6,856 nucleotides of DNA from an uncultured Bacteroidales bacterium (GTDB taxonomy: Bacteria; Bacteroidota; Bacteroidia; Bacteroidales; UBA932): the NCBI GenBank assembly GCA_946408295.1, contig CAMJRT010000062.1, positions 1 to 6,856 on the forward strand. The letters run 5' to 3'. The position numbers and the translations under genes were made by a program. Shown here piece after piece: positions 1-6,097 of the stretch. Numbering within the stretch: position 1 is the first letter of the stretch; each line of letters begins with the position of its first letter. The notes beneath the pieces are model-generated. The model made no database searches. It saw only the letters and a program-made list of their open reading frames with translations, and had not been told where the DNA came from.

Positions 1-822
1 TATCGTCATTCCGAGCGCTATTTCCCGGGCTATATCGACCATATCTATAAACTGATTGCCCGTGGAGATTCATTGGATCGTGTCCGCGCCCGAGAGAAAA
101 TACGCAGGGATTCGTTGGCCCGGGTAGCGCGGATTGATTCGCTGGCCCGTGCGGACAGTCTGGACAAAGCCATCCATTTGGCGGACAGCCTGGCTCGTTT
201 GGATTCCCTGGCGCACGCCGATTCCCTCAAGAAGGTGGAGGACGCGCTCAAGAAAGCGCAGGCGGACAGCCTTGCCGCTGCGGTGAAGGACAGTTTGGCA
301 CGGGTGGACAGCATCGAAGCGGCGCGACCGTTGACTCAGGCTGAATTGCGGGCGAAGCAGCGGGCGGAACGCATTGCGGCGGCCAAGGCAAAACGCGAGG
401 CCGACAGGCAGGCGGCTGCGGAGCGTCGCCGCCAGCGGGAAGCGGCGCGTGAGGCCCGTTGGGCGGAACTGGACAAGCGGGATTCCATCAAGGCTGCGAA
501 AAAAGCAGAAAAGGCCCTGCAAAAAGAGCGCGACCGCAAACGAAAACAACTGGAACAGCAACGCAAAGACGATGAACGAGAGGAGCGTCAGATACGCAAA
601 TATATGGATGCCCTCATCAAAGAGCGCGAACGCCGCAACGCCAAATTCCCCACCGTCCTCCCCGACGCTTCAGTTGATGCGTACAAAATCCAGGGTCCTT
701 TCGCCTTGCGCATCCAATGTCCCGAAATAGTCGGCATCCAGGATTACGGTAGGAGCCGTCTGGGATGGCTCCACAGGCGTCAACGATACCGTATAAGAAC
801 CGGGACCGGTGACTTCGTATAG
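1..822 (+). CDS. DSL-repeat / charged-helix protein, C-terminal part (5' end outside window)
   Basis: The reading frame is open from base 1 to a TAG at 820-822, giving 273 visible residues; the true start is upstream, and the internal TTG at 73 is not a credible start. I do not recognise the family. Residues 1-22 look like the end of a folded domain (YRHSERYFPGYIDHIYK). Residues 23-105 carry ten Asp-Ser-Leu/Ile units at irregular spacing, often as DSLAR or DSLAH, with an eleventh later. Residues 112-214 are almost entirely Ala, Arg, Lys, Glu and Gln with no Pro or Gly, which predicts a long single helix or coiled coil. Such tails are common on Bacteroidota envelope proteins, so a periplasmic or envelope role is possible but is inference. 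The last 50 residues (224-273) are antisense to the end of the convergent pilin gene and look unlike the rest; they may be read-through sequence, not a domain. It is convergent with the fimbrial operon and probably not part of it. Confidence 0.75.
   Translation, partial: YRHSERYFPGYIDHIYKLIARGDSLDRVRAREKIRRDSLARVARIDSLARADSLDKAIHLADSLARLDSLAHADSLKKVEDALKKAQADSLAAAVKDSLARVDSIEAARPLTQAELRAKQRAERIAAAKAKREADRQAAAERRRQREAAREARWAELDKRDSIKAAKKAEKALQKERDRKRKQLEQQRKDDEREERQIRKYMDALIKERERRNAKFPTVLPDASVDAYKIQGPFALRIQCPEIVGIQDYGRSRLGWLHRRQRYRIRTGTGDFV
67..315 (+). repeat. Degenerate DSL(A/R) repeat-coding stretch
   Basis: Ten Asp-Ser-Leu/Ile units fall within about 83 codons, separated by 3 to 14 other residues and usually flanked by Ala or Arg. 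The codons vary (gattcgctg, gacagtctg, gacagcctg, gattccctg), so the pattern is conserved at protein level and is not a recent exact DNA tandem array. Slippage-driven phase variation is therefore unlikely here. Confidence 0.7.
670..822. other. Convergent 3' overlap of two coding frames in codon register
   Basis: The TGA stop of the minus-strand pilin gene occupies 670-672 and the TAG of the + strand gene occupies 820-822, so the frames overlap by 153 bases tail to tail. The codons are paired exactly: the minus-strand stop is read as TCA (Ser) on the + strand. The minus-strand reading looks authentic (alternating beta-type sequence such as GSYTVSLTP), while the + strand reading has lost the charged-helix character seen before 660. 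I infer that the minus-strand gene is under protein-level constraint here and the + tail is a by-product. No hairpin followed by a T-run was found for either transcript. Confidence 0.75.
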
Positions 823-2427
823 ATACCCGTAATTCCAGGAGACCCCGTATCGGGGGAATGTATCCCGGACTTCTACGCCCAGCGCTTTTTCTGCATTCTG
901 TGCGGCTGTGGGCTTCAAATCCTCTGTCATTATCCGCACTTTGAAAGGGAACAGGTCAGCAGGGAAGTTGGCGGGAATGGTGAAATGGAGCCTAAACGGA
1001 GCCGACGGGTCGGGGGTCGCGTCCAGTGACGCCGCAAAATCAAAAGCCGTTACGGAATAGAGTTTGATGAAACGCGACAGCCCGTAACGGGTGTTCGTGA
1101 GCAGGATTTTCCCCTCTTTCAGGTCATTGCTTATCGGTTGATACAGAGGAACGCTCATCCGGTAGAAACCGTTTCTTCCGGCGATTTCCGCAATGGAAAT
1201 CGTTGCGTTGGGATAGGAAACGTATTTGTTGGACAGCCATTCGGCCGTAAAATCCGAAACATCCGTCAGCGGATCCGGCGCCCCCTCTTTCAAGAAAGAA
1301 AAATCTATTTCGGCGGACAAGGGGCCTCCGGAGGCATCTTTTTGGATGACGTGTGTCGTTCCGTCCCCTATCGTCAGGCTGTACTCCGCCGCATTTACCT
1401 GCGGGATAATCTCTTTTACGACCACCGTTTGGTTGTTCGAAGGATTCCCTTCAAGCGCTTCCTCAAAACTGTCATAGGCCAGCGAAGAGGGCAGGTTGCC
1501 TATGATGATATTATATTGATGATTTCTGCGAATCGGGTAAAGGGAGTAATCGCTGTCCATCAGCAAGACTTGGTGATACTTTACCAAACGGGTCATGTTT
1601 CCGGCGGTTCCGTTCAGGTAGGTGACTTCCAGAATGACTTTTACGCAATGTTCAAGCGTATTCTCATCTTCGAAAAGAAACTGTTCCTCCGTATGGGGAA
1701 CCAATTGCGAAGCATCGCCCTGGTACCGGAGCCGGTCGGATGGCAGCGTCAGGGGAGCATCATAGGCAAAAGAAAGTTGATTCCTGTCCCAAGGGGCGAT
1801 TTTTCCCCGGGCCCGTCCGTTGCATACGGCGAAGCGGGCCGATTCGATAGATTCCGTGACGGCAGGATCGGCACTGTGGTTCCACGTCGGATCGGGTTCC
1901 TCCAGCGTAATCTTGGCCCTGTCCCGCAGAAGGAGGAGCGTATGGGCGGGCCGGGCATCCAGCCATCCGGCCATCTGGTCGGGGCTGTCTTCCCGGTGAA
2001 CCCCCCAATACACGATGTGGGTGGCAGATTCATCTGAACAGAAGCCCCCGACAAGGTCTGTCTCTGACATCAACTTCCAACTATCATCCGGAATCAGTCC
2101 CGCATTGGCGATACAATGGATACATGCCGTATTTCCGGGAACGGAACCCACGAGACTTCCGGTCCTGCCGTCCGTACCGGACGGGGAAAAAGCGACGGAG
2201 CCCAGTCCGGCATACAGGCCATTGGAATCAAAGCAAATCAGTTGTATCCCCCAAATGCCCTCCATCCCGGAAATGGTGCTTTTGGTGAGTACGGTCTCCG
2301 ACACCGAAAGGGTAAGACGGAATGAAAGGGACGATGCGTCCGCCGTCGATGGAAGCGGTTCCCGGGAACAGGCCATCAGCCCGGCCAGTGCAGCCACGGC
2401 TGCGATTCTTCTCCAATGAATCCTCAT
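670..2427 (-). CDS. Fimbrillin (FimA/Mfa1-like) lipoprotein with extra C-terminal beta modules; likely accessory/tip pilin
   Basis: A 585-aa predicted lipoprotein, last gene of the operon. I chose the ATG at 2427 over the one at 2442: it directly begins a clean type II signal peptide (MRIHWRR, then an Ala/Leu-rich core) ending in LMAC with lipid Cys20, and it lies one base after the previous gene's TGA. Fimbrillin marks in order: first strand about 34-47, Lys49-Ser50 loop, strand GIQLICF about 60-66, DRAKI at 169-173, and LYPIRRNHQYNIII at 297-309, the typical closing strand of the two-domain fimbrillin core. Residues about 335-460 and 475-585 look like two further Ig-like beta modules; the last begins with FRLHFTIPANFPADLFPFKV, a pattern I associate with Bacteroidales fimbrial proteins. 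At 585 aa it is much longer than a typical FimA (about 350-400). The role as an accessory or tip subunit of a type V pilus is inferred from family and position. Its end overlaps the convergent gene by 153 bases. Confidence 0.85.
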   Translation of the reverse strand: MRIHWRRIAAVAALAGLMACSREPLPSTADASSLSFRLTLSVSETVLTKSTISGMEGIWGIQLICFDSNGLYAGLGSVAFSPSGTDGRTGSLVGSVPGNTACIHCIANAGLIPDDSWKLMSETDLVGGFCSDESATHIVYWGVHREDSPDQMAGWLDARPAHTLLLLRDRAKITLEEPDPTWNHSADPAVTESIESARFAVCNGRARGKIAPWDRNQLSFAYDAPLTLPSDRLRYQGDASQLVPHTEEQFLFEDENTLEHCVKVILEVTYLNGTAGNMTRLVKYHQVLLMDSDYSLYPIRRNHQYNIIIGNLPSSLAYDSFEEALEGNPSNNQTVVVKEIIPQVNAAEYSLTIGDGTTHVIQKDASGGPLSAEIDFSFLKEGAPDPLTDVSDFTAEWLSNKYVSYPNATISIAEIAGRNGFYRMSVPLYQPISNDLKEGKILLTNTRYGLSRFIKLYSVTAFDFAASLDATPDPSAPFRLHFTIPANFPADLFPFKVRIMTEDLKPTAAQNAEKALGVEVRDTFPRYGVSWNYGYLYEVTGPGSYTVSLTPVEPSQTAPTVILDADYFGTLDAQGERTLDFVRIN

Positions 2428-2431
2428 GTCA
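2425..2431 (-). promoter_or_regulatory. Stop-start junction (TGA-C-ATG), probable translational coupling
   Basis: On the minus strand the upstream gene ends GTA CTT GAT TGA, one C follows, and then ATG AGG opens the last pilin gene. Such a 1-base gap leaves no room for a separate promoter and favours re-initiation by ribosomes finishing the upstream gene. It also supports ATG 2427 as the start over the in-frame ATG 15 bases upstream at 2442, which would place five extra residues (MYLID) before the basic n-region. Confidence 0.6.
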
Positions 2432-4480
2432 ATCAAGTACATTAATCTGTTTCAGTTCCGCTTCGCTTACATCCCGGATGCATCGCACGTATCCGCTGTT
2501 TGCATCCTGCGAAGGGTCGTCATAGCGGGTCTTGGATACGGCCTTGCCCTCCAGCGTCCAGTAGTAATTGCCGGCAAGTACTTCATCGATGGTATCGGAC
2601 GTGTATTGGTATCCCAGGATAATGCCGATTTCCTCTCGCGTGGGCAAGCGCCACGATTCGTACGACCGCCCGTCGGCCGTCACTTCCTTATAATTGCGGC
2701 AATGGGATGCGGCTACGGTGGCTTGGCTGCTCTGCTGCGTTGCTCCCAGTTGAGAAGCAATGAGAAAGGCGGGGGAGACGAAATGCTCCCGGGACTGGTG
2801 GTTGGCATCCAGTTTTACCCGTCCTACGGTGTAACTGTCCGAGGTGCTTGTGATTTGTACCACGTAGATACGGTTGTTCTTCAAGTTGGAAATGATGTCG
2901 CCGCGCTGCGCATAATACGCGGATCCCATCCTTCTGTCTTCAATACGGTAGATGTTGCCGTTATCATATACTTTCGCCCGGAACAGGCTGTTCGAATAGT
3001 CTCTTCTGGATGAATGAGCCGCTTGATCGGTCGTCCAGTTCACCCAGTTGCTGACGGTCAGGCTGGACCAGAGCCCTTCTATGTTCTGGATATAATCCAG
3101 CGGATAATGGCGGACGATAATATCTTTGTACAAAGCCGGATTCCCCGTGAGGAAGACCCGGAAGCGGATATACTTGACGGCATTGTTGGAAAGAGCCGTA
3201 CTGGTGATATCGATGGTTCCGTTCTTGGTCCCGGAGACCGTCACCGTAACAGGAGAAATCGTAGTGGCGTCAATCTTGGTGTTGTTCTTGTCATAGTAAT
3301 AGACCTCCGCCGCTTCCACGGATACCGGCTGGGAGGACCAGAACTGAAGATGACGCGTTCCGGGCACCTGGTGGGCGGAAAGCACTTTCTCCCGGATTTC
3401 ATCTTCCGTGGGGTCCACCATCAGGTAATCCACCTCCTGTCCGGTTATGGTGATGTCGTCAACGACCGCATTGTATTCCCAGGGAATCACTTCATACGAC
3501 AGGCCCGCGGAGGGATGGGTTGAACTTTCTCCCGAACTGCCCAGTGTTTCCAGGCGGGCCTGCACCCGGTACAAGGTGTTCCTTTCCAGGGAAAAGGGCC
3601 CCGGCCCGGAGATGTCGGCCACGGGTATCGCATAATAATTATTGCGTATGACTGTTCCCTGGCTGTCTTCCAAGGGGATGTTCAAGATTACCATCGTCGC
3701 GTCATCCATGTCTGTCCAGGTATGCGGATAACTGTATGTGGTGATTATCCCGTCAGTGGCGGAGTTGGAGGTGACATCCATCATATAAGGTGTGGTCGTG
3801 CGCTCCGGCGGACACGCAGCGCCGCCCGCAAGGACGGCACAACGCGTGGCATACCCCACCAGTTTCCATTGCGGTTTTCCGTATAAGGAATATCCCGACA
3901 GGGCGTCGGAAAGAGAAAAATGAATCTCGATTTTTGCCGCCGCCCTTTTCAAGGTAAGGGAGATGGTCTGTTCGAGTTCCGTCGTGGGTGTCCACTTGAT
4001 GCCGGCATCCATGAGAAATAACTTCGATGCGGTACGGGACAGATCATACGAAGCGGCCCCCGGGTCATACAAGCGGTATATATCTTTGTCCGTTCCCGTG
4101 TCAAGTCCCTGCAAAAGGGCTTCGCTGGTAATATAGGCGGGATCATAGCCGGGATTGGCAATGGCATACACATCGTATTCAAGCCCCGGAAGAATGCCGT
4201 CTTCCTGCCACCGGGTGGTAAGAAAATTGACTTGGGAGACAAGTGGCGCCTGGATCCGATATCGGAGGAAAGCCCCGTGACCGGAGATAAAGACATCAAT
4301 GCCGCCGAGGAGATTCCGTTCGTTGAGCGACGGGACATCCTCAACCGTTCCTTTGGTGTTGTAATTTTCTTCAAGGATCGGGGTCAGGGTCAATATAGGT
4401 GTCGTCCGCCTGTCTTCCATCTTGGTACAGGCGGAAACGAGGCAGAGCAGCATCAAGGGTATATAAAATCGTCTGTTCAT
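2429..4480 (-). CDS. Fimbrillin-like lipoprotein with C-terminal WRLPT/VRC (DUF1566/FISUMP-like) domain; candidate tip adhesin
   Basis: A 683-aa predicted lipoprotein. The signal peptide MNRRFYIPLMLLCLVSAC gives lipid Cys18, followed by TKMED, a short Lys/acidic stretch resembling the surface-export signal described for Bacteroidota lipoproteins. Fimbrillin marks: strand 28-36, Lys43-Gly44 loop, strand GIDVFIS 60-66, LKRAAAKIEIHF 177-188, FSLERNTLYRVQARL 296-310 and YEVIPWEYN 329-337, closing the core. A beta-rich stretch (about 340-460) leads to PLDYIQNIEGLWSS near 460-473, which resembles Bacteroides DUF4906-type fimbrial proteins (from memory, not searched). The final domain (about 565-683) has SHCRNY with Cys594, WRLPTREE at 610-617, YYW at 639-641 and YVRCIRD with Cys667: the signature of DUF1566/Fib_succ_major-like domains, related to the FGE/C-type-lectin fold. 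A ligand-binding adhesin at the pilus tip is inferred. It starts 6 bases after the upstream gene. Confidence 0.85.
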   Translation of the reverse strand: MNRRFYIPLMLLCLVSACTKMEDRRTTPILTLTPILEENYNTKGTVEDVPSLNERNLLGGIDVFISGHGAFLRYRIQAPLVSQVNFLTTRWQEDGILPGLEYDVYAIANPGYDPAYITSEALLQGLDTGTDKDIYRLYDPGAASYDLSRTASKLFLMDAGIKWTPTTELEQTISLTLKRAAAKIEIHFSLSDALSGYSLYGKPQWKLVGYATRCAVLAGGAACPPERTTTPYMMDVTSNSATDGIITTYSYPHTWTDMDDATMVILNIPLEDSQGTVIRNNYYAIPVADISGPGPFSLERNTLYRVQARLETLGSSGESSTHPSAGLSYEVIPWEYNAVVDDITITGQEVDYLMVDPTEDEIREKVLSAHQVPGTRHLQFWSSQPVSVEAAEVYYYDKNNTKIDATTISPVTVTVSGTKNGTIDITSTALSNNAVKYIRFRVFLTGNPALYKDIIVRHYPLDYIQNIEGLWSSLTVSNWVNWTTDQAAHSSRRDYSNSLFRAKVYDNGNIYRIEDRRMGSAYYAQRGDIISNLKNNRIYVVQITSTSDSYTVGRVKLDANHQSREHFVSPAFLIASQLGATQQSSQATVAASHCRNYKEVTADGRSYESWRLPTREEIGIILGYQYTSDTIDEVLAGNYYWTLEGKAVSKTRYDDPSQDANSGYVRCIRDVSEAELKQINVLD

Positions 4481-4486
4481 GGCTTC

Positions 4487-6097
4487 TTATCTGAACCGGT
4501 CCGGTGTGACATAGTGATAGCGAATGGTTTCCGTGTCGCCGGGAAGGTCGATCATATTGAACGGAAGGCGAATGGACGCGAGCCCGGCACTGTTGAGCAG
4601 GAGTTTGAGTTTTGTCTGCGGGTGCGCTGAATGAGGGCCGGCCAAGTCGAAAGGATGCCGGGGAACGACATAGAATACCGTGGATCGGGCCGTGGTGTCG
4701 AGCGGCATGTTGATATGGTCTTTGATCGGAGACAATACGCCGCCGTCTTCTTCTATCAGACCGAAATCGGGATTGTCGGCCAATAGCAGCATACTGGCCT
4801 GTACCGGAATCGACGACCACCTGTCTATTTGCAGTTTTGGCGAATAGGGAAGTCCGTCCGACCCCGTGCCATAGGCGCACATAACATAATCGGCCTCGCC
4901 ATCATCGAGGATGCGCGTGTGAGTGGCTCCGGTCTGGTTCGTGAGCGTGTAGGTGTAGTTCCAATCAAAGGAAAACTCGCCGGCATCCGTCCAAGGGGCG
5001 ATTTCGGGACAGACATACAGCCTGTCCTTTGAGAAATAAGCATACACAATCCACTCATGATTCCTGATGAAACATCCCGGCTCCAGATGGAAATGCGCCT
5101 CCCGTACCTGGGATCCGCTTATGCCCATCGTATAATAGATGGTTCCCGTAAGGGCTTTGTCAGACTCTTTCAGATACGTGACTCCGAAAGGGTGTACGGC
5201 GGCGGCCTGGACTCGTACGACATACTCTCCGATGTTTTCCGATGCTTGGCGTCTAAGCATTTCAGGAGCGGGATGCGAACAGAGGTCTGCATCCTGCGGC
5301 TCTAGTTGCAAGGGTGTGGAATGGTATCCTCCGGCTTCGCGCAGACGGGGCTGCGATGGATCGGGGATGGAAACGGCATACTGGACCGGCTCCGGAAAGA
5401 AATACGCCTCCCGGCCGATGCAATTTCCATCAATGACAATCCGCTCGATGCGGGCGCTGAAAAGTCCGTTGGGCCGGACCAGGTAAAATCTGATTTTGGA
5501 TACGGCCCTTACCAGTGGAATCTTAATGGGCGGTGCCGGGGAATGGGCCGAGCAGAGGTGCTGTCTTCCGTCCACCCTCTTTACCACCCGGGAAATGGGG
5601 AGCCCGCCCGGAGGGACAGTCCCTGTCGCGTCGGACGGGCTGAAACACGTCAGGAGCGCGGCGTCCAGGTCCGAAGGCCTGGAATCGGAAAAAAGATTGA
5701 GCCCGGAGCCGGAGGCATTGGCAGCTACATAAATATCCAGCAGCATCCGAGGGTCAAGACGCCTCCGGTCTATAGCCACGGTAATGGTCACGTCTCCGTA
5801 ACTGTCCACCAGGCGTGAGAGTTCCGCTCCGGAGACTTCCTTGCAGGCCACCGGCAAGTCCTCTGAATCCGCGTTGAACACCCACACCTGAATTTGCCGC
5901 AGGGCTGATTCTTCGGACAGCCCGGCATTCGGTTCTCCGGATTTGACCACGGGACGAAGTTCTTCTGCCGAAAAAGTCATCCGTAGAAACCGGTCATCAT
6001 CCTTGTCGGGAAAGACGACGGCTTCGCGGACGCAAGCGCAGGGCAGCACCTGAATCAGCATCATAAAAAATAGTATTTTACCCCAGCGATACATCAT
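4487..6097 (-). CDS. Fimbrillin-like lipoprotein, accessory pilin of type V fimbria
   Basis: A 536-aa predicted lipoprotein. Two adjacent ATGs (6097 and 6094) begin it; the first is used here, and both overlap the end of the anchor gene. A hydrophobic segment (8-19) ends in LPCACV; Cys22 (PCA before it) is the more likely lipid Cys, Cys20 the alternative, and neither matches the lipobox consensus perfectly. An acidic DKDDD follows at 31-35. Fimbrillin marks: strand RFLRMTFSAEEL 36-47, Lys52-Ser53 loop, strand IQVWVFNAD 69-77, LVRAVSKIRFYLV 195-207, then FIRNHEWIVYAYF 343-355 and PEIAPW 364-369, the closing strand of the core. Residues about 380-536 form a further module (YTYTLTNQTG...) that I cannot assign, rich in alternating hydrophobic residues. 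The role as an accessory fibre or tip subunit is inferred from motifs and from its place right after the FimB/Mfa2-like anchor gene. The stop is TAA at 4489-4487. Confidence 0.82.
   Translation of the reverse strand: MMYRWGKILFFMMLIQVLPCACVREAVVFPDKDDDRFLRMTFSAEELRPVVKSGEPNAGLSEESALRQIQVWVFNADSEDLPVACKEVSGAELSRLVDSYGDVTITVAIDRRRLDPRMLLDIYVAANASGSGLNLFSDSRPSDLDAALLTCFSPSDATGTVPPGGLPISRVVKRVDGRQHLCSAHSPAPPIKIPLVRAVSKIRFYLVRPNGLFSARIERIVIDGNCIGREAYFFPEPVQYAVSIPDPSQPRLREAGGYHSTPLQLEPQDADLCSHPAPEMLRRQASENIGEYVVRVQAAAVHPFGVTYLKESDKALTGTIYYTMGISGSQVREAHFHLEPGCFIRNHEWIVYAYFSKDRLYVCPEIAPWTDAGEFSFDWNYTYTLTNQTGATHTRILDDGEADYVMCAYGTGSDGLPYSPKLQIDRWSSIPVQASMLLLADNPDFGLIEEDGGVLSPIKDHINMPLDTTARSTVFYVVPRHPFDLAGPHSAHPQTKLKLLLNSAGLASIRLPFNMIDLPGDTETIRYHYVTPDRFR
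6078..6097 (-). promoter_or_regulatory. 20-base overlap between anchor and next pilin gene
   Basis: The anchor gene's TAA lies at 6080-6078, while the next gene opens with ATG ATG at 6097-6092, so the start codons sit inside the upstream frame. This rules out an independent promoter in the junction and supports translational coupling. No strong Shine-Dalgarno sequence is seen, as is usual in Bacteroidota. Confidence 0.6.

Noticed and set aside
73..75. TTG at 73 as the start of the DSL-repeat gene
   Set aside because: The same frame is open to base 1 with plausible protein sequence, and the TTG is the Leu of the first DSL unit, so the real start is upstream of the window.
843..855. Inverted repeat CCCCG-TAT-CGGGG just after the + strand gene's stop, considered as a terminator
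   Set aside because: The stem is only 5 bp, no T-run follows on either strand, and it encodes a normal part of the pilin. The similar ACCGG-GA-CCGGT at 799-810 has a 2-base loop and fails for the same reasons.
1138..2037. 300-codon + strand open frame opposite the last pilin gene
   Set aside because: It lies wholly antisense to a fimbrillin with signal peptide and family motifs, has no recognisable domain or signal, and is the kind of long shadow frame expected where TTA, CTA and TCA codons are rare.
2428..2442. ATG at 2442 as start of the last pilin gene
   Set aside because: It adds MYLID before the basic n-region and overlaps the upstream gene by 14 bases; ATG 2427 gives a canonical lipoprotein signal and a 1-base junction.
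2426..3013. 195-codon + strand open frame opposite the 3' end of the adhesin candidate
   Set aside because: It is antisense to the WRLPT/VRCIRD domain, whose motifs show that the minus strand is the coding one; the + translation has no family features.
1789..5004. Identical 14-base string CCAAGGGGCGATTT at 1789-1802 and 4991-5004
   Set aside because: Both copies encode the tripeptide-plus IAPW in fimbrillin-like proteins; one match this short is explained by shared coding and chance and gives no sign of recombination.
5306..5818. 170-codon + strand open frame opposite the first accessory pilin
   Set aside because: It is the antisense shadow of the region encoding the RAVSKI core motif, rich in Gly, Arg and Pro, with no plausible fold.
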